Assembly (NCBI GenBank): GCA_010692425.1
Contig: JAAHHJ010000008.1
Coordinates: forward strand, 20,847-84,846
Direction of reading: 5' to 3'
Source: Symploca sp. SIO3C6
GTDB lineage: Bacteria > Cyanobacteriota > Cyanobacteriia > Cyanobacteriales > Coleofasciculaceae
DNA length: 64,000 nt
Shown here: positions 38,169 to 47,212 of the stretch, piece after piece
How the letters are laid out: the number at the start of each line of letters is the position of its first letter
How positions within the stretch are numbered: position 1 is the stretch's first letter
Notes under the pieces: model-generated
The model's database searches: none
The model's input: only the letters and a program-made list of their open reading frames with translations
What the model was told of the DNA's origin: nothing
Position numbers and translations under genes: made by a program

Positions 38169-41100
38169 ATGAATAATAACCATAAAATTCACGAACAAGG
38201 TCTCCACTACTTTCTCCAGGAAGCGCCGGAACTATTGCGAGTGTTAGAACAAGATTTGCTTAGTCTCAGAAAAGACTGTAGTCTCAAAAAAATTCACAAC
38301 CTGATGCGAATTACCCATACCCTTAAAGGCGCTGCGGCTAGTGTTGGGTTAGAGACAATCAAAAGTGTGGCTCACTCCTTAGAGGATATTTTCAAAGCCC
38401 TCTGCCAACCCGATTTATCAATTGATTCTGAAGTTGAAGCCTTGCTTTTTGAGGGTTTTGAATGTCTGCGCCTACCTTTAACAGCCCAACTGACAGGAGG
38501 ACAAGTTAATGATTCTGAAGTGCTTGATCGCACGGCTGTAGTTTTTGCTCAACTGCAAGACAGGTTAGGGGACTTTTTTAGTCATGAAACTCATCTCCCT
38601 TCCTCGGTAGAATTGGGCTTTGATGTAACTCATTCTATATTTGAAGTTGGGGTTACTCAGCGCTTGAAGGAAATTGCTGAAGCTCAGCGACATGGGGATT
38701 TACCAAAGTTGGCTACCAATCTCAGGACTCAGGCGGAAGTTTTTCTCGGCTTAGCTGAATCCCTAAATTTAAACGGATTTAAAGCCATTGCCCAAGCCAC
38801 AATCGCCGCGCTCGACAACCATCCAGAGCAGTTAGAAACTATTGCCAGACAGGCTTTATCAGATTTTTTAGAAGGACAGGCGGCTGTGCTATCTGGCGAT
38901 CGTGACCAAGGGGGTGAACCTTCAGAACTCCTGCAAAAACTAAGTGGGTTGCCTAGCACTATTACTGAATCAGTTATTAAGCAGCATACTCAATCCTTTG
39001 TTCCAAATTCTTATTCAGAAAAGTCTCAAAATTTACTAGTTGATACTCCAGAATCTGCAACTCCACCAGAACATAACTTGGTGAGTAATAAAACTGACTC
39101 GGGCTTGGTTGTGAGTAATTTAGGTGATTCACAATTGAGTGTGGAGGTTTCGGCACAGTTTGATGAAAATGAATCAGAAAATGACTCAACTGTTGACTCC
39201 CTCCTAGAAGCAATTTGGGGAGAATCAGAGGAATCCCATTCCCAAGATACTAGCGAATCTCTTGAAATCCCGGTTGAGGGCGAAGAAGTTCTATTTATAG
39301 ACTCCATTACCAATGATTCTTTGTCAGGGGAAATAAATCAAAAATCACTACTGGATTCGACCAGCAATCAAGAACAATTAACTAATGATCAATCACCAAT
39401 CTCTACACCAAACTATGTTTATCCACCTCCGGCAGTGCGAGTAAATGTTGAACATTTAGAACAGCTAAATTATTCAACTGGAGAATTACTAACCAATCAA
39501 AACCGCCAGTTGCTTCAGAGTGAACAACTCAAGGCTGAAGTAAAAGTCCTAATTGAGCGTCTTGATCAACATCGGCAACTACTGACTCAACTCCATGACC
39601 TATCTGAAAGTCTGTTAACTTTGCCAGAACGAAGATTTAATAGACAATGGGGAATGAAACAGAAATATCTTTCCCTCTCTAAGCGTAAAATAGGCGAGAG
39701 AGCAGGTAAAATCCAGAGCCGGAAGGAAGCTTTTTCACCCCTGGTGGTGAGTGAAAGTTCCCCTTTGTCTCATCAAAACTCTCCATTCCCAGAACACAGC
39801 GAGCATTTTGATTCCCTGGAGCTACAGCGCTATAGCGAAGCCCAAATCCTGATTGAGTCAATTCTCGAAGACACTGTGCAACTAGCAGAAGCAGCTGATG
39901 CTATTGATCTATTTGCAACAAGTTCTCATCAGACTCTCGAAAAACAAAGTCGGCTATTAAACAGTAGCAGGGACGCTATAATCGAAGCCCGGATGTTACC
40001 ACTGGGAGAAATTTTTGGTCGTTTTCCCCGTGTCCTAGAGCAGTTGGAAATTCTGCACCATAAATCAGTAGTACTGAAGCTTGAAGGTACGGAAGTCTTG
40101 GTGGAGAAATTAGTAGCCCAAAAGCTTTATGAACCTCTATTACACTTAGTTCGCAATGCCTTTGACCACGGAATTGAGTCCCCTGAGTATAGGCAACAGC
40201 AAGGCAAACCGAGTCAAGGTCAGATTTCCATTTGTGCCTACCATCGGGGTTCTAACCTGATGATTGTAGTTAGGGATGATGGTCAAGGGTTAAATTTTGA
40301 AGAGATTGCTCAAAGGGCAATAGAGCGTCAACTGATTAGTCATCAACAGGCTAGTACTCTCGATGAGACTCAGCTCAAGAATTTACTATTTGAACCAGGC
40401 TTTTCTACCAACTCTGTAGTCAATGATCTTTCCGGGCGAGGTATGGGTTTAGATGTGGTACGTACCCAGTTGCAAGCCCTCAATGGCTCAGTGACTGTTG
40501 ATTGTGAACCCGATAAGGGTACAACTTTCCTGCTCCAAATTCCCCTGAGTCTGACAATTGCCAAATTGCTCCTGTTTCAGGCTGGTGAACACATTTATGC
40601 CTTACTGGCAGATACAATTGAGCAAATTCTCATACCAGCGCCCACTCAGATGCAGTATTGGTCAGAGGGCAAAGCTCTACGTTGGGGTAAGGGTGTTGAT
40701 GAACGACTGGTTCCCATTTACCAACTTGCCAAAGTCCTTGATTATCACTCTCAGGCTGGGGAACCCTTGCTTTCTCCTAAGTTGCAACCCTTTGTTAATC
40801 AAGAGCAATCGAACCCAGTTCTGATTGTGCGCTCTGCCGAACAGCTTCTGGGCTTAGAAGTTGACCAGTTGTTGGGTGATCAAGAATTGGTCATTCGTCC
40901 TTTGGGGGCAATGATTGCTCCACCTAAGTTTGTCTATGGAGGCAGTATTATGGCTGACGGCAGGCTGACATTGGTACTCGATGGCTCAGTATTTATGCAG
41001 TACTTGTTTGAGCAGCAGACTAATACAACTAGTAATCACTTCGCTTTCAATCAGCCTGAGACCAGACAGCATAACTATACTGCTAAGACAACATATTACA

Positions 41101-41603
41101 CCCATGCTTACCGTGATGTAGACAATGCCACGCCCCCTAGACTCTCTTCGGCTCAACAGCAGCAATTACCAGCTGTAACTAATGCTCAGTTACCAGCAGT
41201 TGCCCAACATGTCCCACAAAGGTTTGACAAAACTATTCTCCTAGTAGATGACTCAATCACCGTGCGCCAAACTCTGGCTATGACTCTCAAACAATCTGGC
41301 TATCAGGTTGTACAAGCTAGAGATGGTTATGAGGCAATTGAGCAAATTAGGCACCATCGACATATCGACTTGGTGATCTGTGATATCGAAATGCCTCGTA
41401 TGAATGGGTTTGAGTTCCTTAAGCACCGCCAGCAAGACCCACATTTAGCAGAGATTTCAGTGATGATGCTAACTTCCCGGAGTGGCAATAAACATCGCTT
41501 GTTAGCTAAGGAGTTGGGGGCAACAGACTATATTACTAAGCCCTATCTAGAACACCAATTTTTGCTAAAGGTGGCGGAGGTATTACAGAACAAATGCAAC
41601 TAG
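38169..41603 (+). CDS. pixL: PixL-type CheA hybrid histidine kinase
   Basis: A CheA-family kinase of 1144 residues, counted from ATG 38169 (MNNNHKIHEQ). A TTG twelve codons upstream is less likely. Domains: an HPt domain with phospho-acceptor His50 (RITHTLKGAAASVG), a degenerate HPt-like helical region (about 155-240) without a His, a long acidic linker, the dimerisation helices, an ATPase domain with LVRNAFDHGIE, VVRDDGQGL and RGMGLDVV, a CheW-like domain, and a receiver with Asp1072 in LVICDIEMPR. It phosphorylates PixG and PixH in response to PixJ. Confidence 0.93.
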   Translation: MNNNHKIHEQGLHYFLQEAPELLRVLEQDLLSLRKDCSLKKIHNLMRITHTLKGAAASVGLETIKSVAHSLEDIFKALCQPDLSIDSEVEALLFEGFECLRLPLTAQLTGGQVNDSEVLDRTAVVFAQLQDRLGDFFSHETHLPSSVELGFDVTHSIFEVGVTQRLKEIAEAQRHGDLPKLATNLRTQAEVFLGLAESLNLNGFKAIAQATIAALDNHPEQLETIARQALSDFLEGQAAVLSGDRDQGGEPSELLQKLSGLPSTITESVIKQHTQSFVPNSYSEKSQNLLVDTPESATPPEHNLVSNKTDSGLVVSNLGDSQLSVEVSAQFDENESENDSTVDSLLEAIWGESEESHSQDTSESLEIPVEGEEVLFIDSITNDSLSGEINQKSLLDSTSNQEQLTNDQSPISTPNYVYPPPAVRVNVEHLEQLNYSTGELLTNQNRQLLQSEQLKAEVKVLIERLDQHRQLLTQLHDLSESLLTLPERRFNRQWGMKQKYLSLSKRKIGERAGKIQSRKEAFSPLVVSESSPLSHQNSPFPEHSEHFDSLELQRYSEAQILIESILEDTVQLAEAADAIDLFATSSHQTLEKQSRLLNSSRDAIIEARMLPLGEIFGRFPRVLEQLEILHHKSVVLKLEGTEVLVEKLVAQKLYEPLLHLVRNAFDHGIESPEYRQQQGKPSQGQISICAYHRGSNLMIVVRDDGQGLNFEEIAQRAIERQLISHQQASTLDETQLKNLLFEPGFSTNSVVNDLSGRGMGLDVVRTQLQALNGSVTVDCEPDKGTTFLLQIPLSLTIAKLLLFQAGEHIYALLADTIEQILIPAPTQMQYWSEGKALRWGKGVDERLVPIYQLAKVLDYHSQAGEPLLSPKLQPFVNQEQSNPVLIVRSAEQLLGLEVDQLLGDQELVIRPLGAMIAPPKFVYGGSIMADGRLTLVLDGSVFMQYLFEQQTNTTSNHFAFNQPETRQHNYTAKTTYYTHAYRDVDNATPPRLSSAQQQQLPAVTNAQLPAVAQHVPQRFDKTILLVDDSITVRQTLAMTLKQSGYQVVQARDGYEAIEQIRHHRHIDLVICDIEMPRMNGFEFLKHRQQDPHLAEISVMMLTSRSGNKHRLLAKELGATDYITKPYLEHQFLLKVAEVLQNKCN

Positions 41604-41690
41604 CTCATGGTTCATGGTTCATGGTTCATGATTCATAGTTCATAGCTCTTGTTATTACTTATTACTTATTACTTATTACTTATTACTTAA
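41603..41690. repeat. Two STRR families back to back
   Basis: CATGGTT heptamers (about 41608-41645) are followed directly by TTATTAC heptamers (about 41652-41690), between pixL and the second cheW. Confidence 0.9.
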
Positions 41691-41706
41691 CCCTACTCAT
41701 AGACCA

Positions 41707-42195
41707 ATGAACAATCAACAATCAACAACCCAAAAATTCATAGTTCTCAAGGTTGCTGATTATCTCCTAGCACTCCCAATTGTGGATGTACTCAAGGTGG
41801 TAAATTGCCCTGCTTCAGCTTACAGAGAATTTAAAAATATGGGGCTTGTTCAACTAGGCAGGCATACAATTAGAGTTTTGGATTTACAGGGGCAGTTTAG
41901 CTCAGGTGATGTATCTCAAGTATCCACTAACCCTGATTTTCTGATAATTACCCGTTCTCTTGAGGGAGAATTATGGGGAATTGGAGTGCAGGAAACACCT
42001 AATTTAATGGATTTACCTTTAGAGAATATGCAAAGTCTCCCTAAGTTTGAAAGTCAGTCTGGTTTTCTTGAGTTAGTTAGTCATAGTGCTGTGGTATCTA
42101 ATTCTGAAGTCACAAATACAATTTTTTTACTGGATATAAGACGGTTGCTGGATGTTATTAATAATTCCCATCGACAGTCTTTAAGTAATAAGTAA
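41707..42195 (+). CDS. Second CheW-like protein of the pix cluster
   Basis: A 162-residue CheW-domain protein (FIVLKVADYLLALPIVDVL at the start, LVQLGRHTIRVLDLQG in the middle). It follows pixL by about 100 bp of repeats. Classical pix clusters have one cheW (pixI), so this is an extra coupling protein or an accessory scaffold. Its last four codons and stop (SLSNK, stop) lie in TAAGTAA repeat DNA, so the C-terminus has been set by the repeat. Possibly co-transcribed with pixL. Confidence 0.8.
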   Translation: MNNQQSTTQKFIVLKVADYLLALPIVDVLKVVNCPASAYREFKNMGLVQLGRHTIRVLDLQGQFSSGDVSQVSTNPDFLIITRSLEGELWGIGVQETPNLMDLPLENMQSLPKFESQSGFLELVSHSAVVSNSEVTNTIFLLDIRRLLDVINNSHRQSLSNK

Positions 42196-42282
42196 TAAGT
42201 AATAAGTAATAAGTAATAAGTAGTAAGTAGTAAGTAGTAAGTAATAAGTAATAAGTAATAAGTAATAAGTAATAAGTAATAA
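42182..42282. repeat. TAAGTAA/TAAGTAG heptamer STRR, about 14 copies
   Basis: The longest heptamer run in the window. It supplies the stop codon of the second CheW gene and fills the convergent gap to cobB. Confidence 0.95.
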
Positions 42283-42305
42283 ATTGATTATGACTGGTGT
42301 CTTTG

Positions 42306-43907
42306 TTATTTGAAGTCCTGACAAAGTTTCAAAAATTGAGCTGGAATTTCTGGACGCCCACCCCAGTGAAGGTGAATATAGGAAGCATGTAGCTGATGTA
42401 CTTTCCAGCCTTCGGTAGCTGTCTTCGTCTTGTGTCTGGGTTCATATCTTTTTATTTCAAATAAAGGTTTTTCCGGCATTGTTGTTAGTTGGGAACGATG
42501 AAATTCGTGTCCCCAAACTGTTGCACCAGCTTTTAGTAGAGGGCTATCTTGAATTGTTCTTGCTTGTCTATATCCTAAAGTGAGACGTTTTGCCATTATT
42601 ACTTTTGTGGGTAATACTCCCACCATTGACCAAGAAAACCCTTTGAAGTCAGTCAAAAGTTGACACAAATACATCAATCCACCGCACTCGGCGTAGGTTG
42701 GTATTCCCTTAATAATTAATACTTTTACTGCCTCACGGGCGCTGGTATTTTCTGCTAGTTGTTGGGCAAATACTTCGGGAAAACCGCCACCGAAGTAAAG
42801 TCCCTGAATATCTTTAGGCACAGCAGTATCGGCAAGTGGACTCCAGAAAACTAACTCGGCACCCAAATCTTGTAAGATATCGAGATTGTCTTGGTAGTAG
42901 AAACTAAAAGCTTGATCTCGTGCTACTGCGATTCTGATTTTTGGTAAGGGCGCTTCTGTGAAGGGGAGAGGGGGAGATGGGGAGAGGGGGAGATTAATTT
43001 TCTTACTTCTGCCTCCTGCCTCCTGCCTTCTGCCTTTCCTGGGGAGATGGGGAGATGGGGAGAGGGGGAGATTAATTTTCTTACTTCTGCCTCCTGCCTC
43101 CTGCCTTCTGCCTTTCCTGGGGAGATGGGGAGATGGGGAGATGGGGAGAAAGGCTTTTATTTCTTCCTGGATTGGAGTATAGATACTTTCCCTTTTTCCT
43201 GCTGATAACATAGGTGTTTTCTTGCTTCCTTTACCTTTAAGTAAGGGTAATAAGTTGTCCCAGTCAAAGCAGTTTTTACCCAGTTCAGTAAGTCTATCAA
43301 TTAAAGCATCTAGTTCGGTTATTTCTGCTGTCGGGACTAAGCCCAGATGTCGATCTGGAATCTTAATATTATCTTGACGCCGCAGTATTCCTAAGATAGG
43401 CAATTGCAATGGTTCTAAGGCATCTTGGAGAAGTTGTAAATGGCGATCGCTACCGATGCGGTTAAGTACTAAGCCTGCTATCCTAATTCTAGGGTCGAAG
43501 GATTTATAGCCATAAGCGATCGCTGCTGCTGAGCGAGATAAGTGGGAGCAATCGAGTACCAATAGTACTGGCAGTTGCAATAACCTCGCCACATGAGCTG
43601 TACTAGCGAAATCATTTTGCCCAGATGCCCCGTCAAATAGTCCCATCACTCCTTCGATGAGGGCATAATCTGCTCCCTTAAGATGGCGATTAAAACATTC
43701 TTGGACGTAGGCTTCAGATGTCAATACCGGGTCCAAATTCCGACAAGGAAGCCCTGTCACCCGTTGATGAAACATGGGATCAATATAGTCTGGGCCAACT
43801 TTAAAGGATTGTACGGTTTTAGAAAACCTGGACAAAAATGAGAGTAGGGCTAGGGTGACTGTTGTCTTGCCAACGCCGGAGCGCTCACCAGCAATTACTA
43901 AAGCCAT
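42306..43907 (-). CDS. cobB: Cobyrinate a,c-diamide synthase
   Basis: Glutamine-dependent amidase (CobB/CbiA) that amidates the a and c carboxylates of cobyrinate in B12 synthesis. The proper start is ATG 43907 (MALVIAGERSGVGKTTVTLA, P-loop). An upstream in-frame extension merely translates GGGGAGTGT repeats. The C-terminal class-I glutamine amidotransferase domain has the catalytic Cys in TYAECGGLMYL and LYFGGGFPEVF before it. Between the two domains the protein carries two near-identical 32-residue units (INLPLSPSPHLPRKGRRQEA and the following GGRSKK), encoded by octamer and AGAAGGC repeats at about 42958-43150. The frame is kept through them. Confidence 0.92.
   Translation of the reverse strand: MALVIAGERSGVGKTTVTLALLSFLSRFSKTVQSFKVGPDYIDPMFHQRVTGLPCRNLDPVLTSEAYVQECFNRHLKGADYALIEGVMGLFDGASGQNDFASTAHVARLLQLPVLLVLDCSHLSRSAAAIAYGYKSFDPRIRIAGLVLNRIGSDRHLQLLQDALEPLQLPILGILRRQDNIKIPDRHLGLVPTAEITELDALIDRLTELGKNCFDWDNLLPLLKGKGSKKTPMLSAGKRESIYTPIQEEIKAFLPISPSPHLPRKGRRQEAGGRSKKINLPLSPSPHLPRKGRRQEAGGRSKKINLPLSPSPPLPFTEAPLPKIRIAVARDQAFSFYYQDNLDILQDLGAELVFWSPLADTAVPKDIQGLYFGGGFPEVFAQQLAENTSAREAVKVLIIKGIPTYAECGGLMYLCQLLTDFKGFSWSMVGVLPTKVIMAKRLTLGYRQARTIQDSPLLKAGATVWGHEFHRSQLTTMPEKPLFEIKRYEPRHKTKTATEGWKVHQLHASYIHLHWGGRPEIPAQFLKLCQDFK
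42958..43150. repeat. STRR cassette inside cobB
   Basis: GGGGAGAT/GGGGAGAG octamers alternate with CTGCCTTCTGCCTCC heptamer blocks. The whole octamer-plus-heptamer unit is tandemly duplicated with a period near 96 bp, a multiple of three, so the reading frame is preserved. Confidence 0.9.
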
Positions 43908-43914
43908 AAAATTA

Positions 43915-43950
43915 CTCCCTACACTCCCCACACTCCCCACACTCCCCACC
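43915..43950. repeat. CACTCCCCA 9-mer tandem repeat upstream of cobB
   Basis: Three tandem 9-mers just 5' of the cobB start codon. They would encode a GSV repeat if an upstream start were used. Confidence 0.85.
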
Positions 43951-43978
43951 CCTTTTTTCGCTCACCCCTCAAGGGGAG

Positions 43979-44473
43979 TTACAATCGAGGTTTAATCCCT
44001 TGCACCACGAAGACTGAGCAGGGGGCATTATGGACAACATGGTTGCTGATACTACCTAAAAACATTTCTGTAATACCTTTGTGACCTCTACGACCTAGAA
44101 TGATTAAATCTGCGCCCCAGCTCTTGGCAAGATTGCAGATTCGTGAACCTGGATCTCCTACTTTGCAATCGACTTCTGTATCAACACCTTGGTCTTGTGC
44201 CTGTTGGCAGTAGATCTGTAGTAAACTTTTTACTTGCTCGATATCCTTTTGCAGACTTTCGTGACGGAGTTGCTTGGCAGTTTCAGACCTGCCGATGTCT
44301 GCTAAGGTTCCCACTTCAATAAAAGAACTAATCTCTCCTTCTTCTTCCCAGTCGAGGCAATTAAATAATAGGAGGCTACTTGCTAATTTTTTTGCTAGTT
44401 CTAGAGCTTGTTCAAATACTACTTGTGCTTGTTCTGAGCGATCGAGAGCAACGAGAATCTTGTTAATGACCAT
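43979..44473 (-). CDS. Universal stress protein (UspA family)
   Basis: A 164-residue single-domain Usp. It has an N-terminal ILVALDRSEQA and a C-terminal ATP-binding signature GRRGHKGITEMFLGSISNHV (G-2x-G-9x-G-S), so it probably binds ATP. Cytoplasmic, exact role unknown. It is on the same strand as cobB, 71 bp upstream of it, but the repeats between them make an operon uncertain. Confidence 0.92.
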   Translation of the reverse strand: MVINKILVALDRSEQAQVVFEQALELAKKLASSLLLFNCLDWEEEGEISSFIEVGTLADIGRSETAKQLRHESLQKDIEQVKSLLQIYCQQAQDQGVDTEVDCKVGDPGSRICNLAKSWGADLIILGRRGHKGITEMFLGSISNHVVHNAPCSVFVVQGIKPRL

Positions 44474-45018
44474 AATTGTCTCCTTCTTGGGAACTCATGC
44501 CAAAACACGTAGACTTACCAAAGTTGTAGCGTTTCTAGAATAACTGAGGTATCTTCAATTTTGTCTCCTATTTCCTGTTGATAGTTTCCTCAAACCTATA
44601 AGCAAAGTGCTTCACCTCACTGAGAATCGCTATATCTAGATTCTACCGTAAACTACCCACACTTACCCGATAGGGAAGTGTGGGCTTTCAGCAGCCCTGA
44701 GTAGTCTGTAGAGAGATCACAGTGCAGACTACTCGAACCTCCGGGATGGTTTACAATCATCCCCAATGCAGCTATGTTTTGCGAACCGTGAATTAGAGAC
44801 GCGGGGACGCGGGGACATGGGGACACGGGGACATGGGGACATGGGGACACACCAGACAAATTGAATGGGGATTTGACCCCAACTAATTTTATGCACCTTT
44901 ATAGACAGTGGGGTATTTGACCCAAATTAATTCCTATAAATCTTCTTATTATCATGTATTACTTATTACTTATTACTTATTACTTATTACTTATTACTTA
45001 TTACTTATTACTTATTAC
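44474..45018. other. Intergenic region with palindromes and repeats
   Basis: 545 bp without a gene. It contains two strong palindromes (44656-44684 and 44699-44734), a GGGGACACGGGGACATG-type repeat at about 44799-44850 and a TTATTAC heptamer run at 44956-45020. The segment near 44890-44925 (GTGGGGTATTTGACCC) resembles one at 12849-12863 (GTGGGGTATTTAACCC), so it may be another dispersed unit. Confidence 0.65.
44656..44734. repeat. Pair of strong hairpins, possible IS200/IS605 remnant
   Basis: The first stem is CCCACACTT-A-CCC with loop GATA and GGG-AAGTGTGGG (44656-44684). The second is a perfect 10-bp stem, GAGTAGTCTG with CAGACTACTC (44699-44708 and 44725-44734). Neither has a U-tract. Adjacent stems of this type occur at the ends of IS200/IS605 elements, but no transposase is near. 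Confidence 0.5.
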
Positions 45019-45020
45019 TT
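44956..45020. repeat. TTATTAC heptamer STRR
   Basis: About nine tandem heptamers. It overlaps the stop codon of the minus-strand aminotransferase gene (TAA of TAAGTAA). Confidence 0.93.
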
Positions 45021-46326
45021 AGGGTAACTCTCTCAACACACCTGCCAGTATTTCAAACATTTGGTCAATATGCTCTTTTTCAAGAATCAAAGGCGGAGAC
45101 AGAACAATAATATCCCCTGCAGTACGAACCAGTAATCCTGCATCATAGCAACGCTGGAGACAATCCATTGCCCTGGTTGTTGGTTTACCTGGTATTGCTT
45201 CCAATTCGATCGCTGCCACTAGTCCCAAGTTGCGAATATCAATGATATGGGGTAAGCTCTTGAGAGAATGGGCTGTTTCTTGCCAATAATTAGCTAGTTC
45301 CGCTGCACGCTGGAATAAACCCTCTTCTTCGTAGAGTTCCAGTGTCGCTAAGGCAGCGGCGCAGGCGAGGGGATGACCAGAGTAAGTATGACCATGGAAT
45401 AATTCGATCGCACCTTCTGGACCTTTCATAAAAGCATCATAAATTCCTTGGCGAGTAAATACTGCTCCCATCGGTACTGTCCCACTGGTAATACCCTTGG
45501 CAACAGTTACCATATCTGGCATCACTCCAAAGTATTCTGTAGCAAAACTCGCCCCCAGACGGCCAAAACCGGTAATTACTTCATCGAAAATTAAGAGTAT
45601 GCCATGTTTGGTGCAGATTTCCCGCAGGCGCTCTAGATAGCCTACTGGGGGAATAAGTACGCCTGTGGAACCAGCTACAGGTTCGACAATGACAGCGGCG
45701 ATTGTTGAGGCTCCATGTAAGGCAACTATACACTCCAACTCTTCTGCCAGATGCGCTCCCCATTGAGGTTGACCACGACTAAAAGCATTATGCTCTAAGT
45801 CGTGAGTGTGAGGCAGATGATCAACACCAGAGAGCAAGCTACCGAAGAGTTTACGATTATTACCGATACCGCCAACGGAAATACCACCGAAGCAGACACC
45901 ATGATAACCACGTGCTCGCCCAATTAAGCGCACTCTCGTACCTTCACCTCTGACTGCATGATAGGCGATCGCTATTTTTAGGGCTGTCTCTACTGCTTCT
46001 GAACCTGAATTAGCGTAAAATACATGATCAAAATCCCCTGGCATCAGTTTAACTAAGCGCTCTGCCAGTTCAAAGGCATCAGGATGTCCCATCTGGAAGG
46101 TAGGGGCAAAGTCTAGCTGTGCTGCTTTGTTCTGGATCGCTTCGACTATTTTAGGGCGACAATGACCGGCATTTACACACCACAAGCCGGCTGTGCCGTC
46201 AAGGATTTGACGACCATCATGACTGGTGTAGTGCATGTCTTTGGCTTGGGCAAGTAAGCGCGGCTTGGCTTTGAACTGCCGATTGGCAGTGAAGGGCATC
46301 CAGAAGGCTTCGAGTTGGCTTGGCAC
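45019..46326 (-). CDS. Omega-amino acid:pyruvate aminotransferase (class III)
   Basis: A PLP-dependent class-III aminotransferase of 435 residues, closest in its features to beta-alanine:pyruvate (omega-amino acid) transaminases. N-terminal features are FWMPFTANRQFK and DGTAGLWCVNAGH. The cofactor-binding motifs are YANSGSEAVETALK and LLIFDEVITGFGRLG. The PLP lysine is in TVAKGITSGTVPMGAV. It could act in beta-alanine or polyamine-derived amine catabolism, and the window also encodes SpeA for polyamine supply. The stop codon is embedded in a TAAGTAA repeat run, so the native C-terminus may have been clipped or replaced there. Confidence 0.9.
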   Translation of the reverse strand: MPSQLEAFWMPFTANRQFKAKPRLLAQAKDMHYTSHDGRQILDGTAGLWCVNAGHCRPKIVEAIQNKAAQLDFAPTFQMGHPDAFELAERLVKLMPGDFDHVFYANSGSEAVETALKIAIAYHAVRGEGTRVRLIGRARGYHGVCFGGISVGGIGNNRKLFGSLLSGVDHLPHTHDLEHNAFSRGQPQWGAHLAEELECIVALHGASTIAAVIVEPVAGSTGVLIPPVGYLERLREICTKHGILLIFDEVITGFGRLGASFATEYFGVMPDMVTVAKGITSGTVPMGAVFTRQGIYDAFMKGPEGAIELFHGHTYSGHPLACAAALATLELYEEEGLFQRAAELANYWQETAHSLKSLPHIIDIRNLGLVAAIELEAIPGKPTTRAMDCLQRCYDAGLLVRTAGDIIVLSPPLILEKEHIDQMFEILAGVLRELP

Positions 46327-46394
46327 AGTTTTCTCCGTTAACGGTGGTTAGGATTACCCATTTTTACCTTGTTTTCTTTCTAATTTATATATTA

Positions 46395-46428
46395 AACAGC
46401 GATCGCATTGAGTAATGCGATCGCTGTT
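46395..46428 (-). terminator. Hairpin built from two HIP1 octamers
   Basis: A perfect 15-bp stem (AACAGCGATCGCATT paired with AATGCGATCGCTGTT) with a 4-base loop, each arm carrying a GCGATCGC. It lies between the 3' end of the minus-strand secreted-protein gene and the aminotransferase start. On the minus strand it is followed by TTTAATATAT, so it may terminate transcription from the secreted-protein gene. Confidence 0.6.
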
Positions 46429-46538
46429 GGTAAATTTGGGCTAAGAGTAGAGTTTCGGGGAAAGAGTTCGCTGAGAATCGAATGGCACTTAACTTAGTTA
46501 AGCGCGAGCACCAGCTATCATCCCGACCTTCTTGATAT

Positions 46539-47066
46539 TTATGTCGTTGGAATCAATCGCACTTGAACCACGTTGTTACCTACCGATGTGACGTTACTGA
46601 TATTGCCCAAACCGTCTTCTAAACAATCGACAGGCATAGGGCTTCTTGGGTAAGTCTCGCCAGGTTCCAAGTAGTAAAAATTATCTATTTGAGGATAACA
46701 ACTAAACCGTGCAATTGATACCTCTGCGACTGAACGACCTTCTAAGTTAGTCATCTGAAAATTGAATTTAGTAGCTTTTTGATACCTTACTTCCAGTTCC
46801 TCATTGTTTGATAGTGACTTAATACATGGTAAACCAGTGGTCAGATCACATTTTTTGTTAGGCGCTCTTGATTGCGATGTTTCCACAATAGAAGCCGGGT
46901 CATAATCTATTCCTATACCGTACGCTACCTCCACATTCTTTTGCGCCTCTGGCTCCATGATTGGATTTGCCATCGCCTTCGCATCATTTGCTCCCAGCAT
47001 AATCGTCAACATGACCACGACAAGCATTGCAGCCAACGCCCTCATCCTTTTGCTGAACAAATTCAT
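46539..47066 (-). CDS. Small secreted protein of unknown function
   Basis: A 175-residue protein with a clear signal peptide (LAAMLVVVMLTIMLGANDAKA, less its first residue, cleavage after AKA near residue 31). The mature part has paired cysteines (KKCDLTTGLPCIKS, then SCYPQ and DCLED) that could form disulfides in the periplasm. It is not a family I recognise. It lies 146 bp downstream of the sigma-factor gene on the same strand, so it could be a target or operon partner, but this is inference. Confidence 0.75.
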   Translation of the reverse strand: MNLFSKRMRALAAMLVVVMLTIMLGANDAKAMANPIMEPEAQKNVEVAYGIGIDYDPASIVETSQSRAPNKKCDLTTGLPCIKSLSNNEELEVRYQKATKFNFQMTNLEGRSVAEVSIARFSCYPQIDNFYYLEPGETYPRSPMPVDCLEDGLGNISNVTSVGNNVVQVRLIPTT

Positions 47067-47212
47067 TCCTTCTTTCCTTGCTTAGTTAGATCAGGTGAGG
47101 GTATACATTAAATTACAACAATATCAACAATATGTTGCACTGTACTTTCTCCCTCCTCTACCAGACGCTCGCCAGTTCTTTTTTCTGACCTACTTAGATA
47201 AAGATCGGAAAC

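Noticed and set aside
42182..42282. Possible CRISPR-like array
   Set aside because: Units are 7 bp with no spacers, so it is an STRR and not a CRISPR.
43908..43949. N-terminal extension of CobB (GSV repeats)
   Set aside because: Encoded by a 9-bp repeat. The P-loop start MALVIAG at 43907 is the normal family start.
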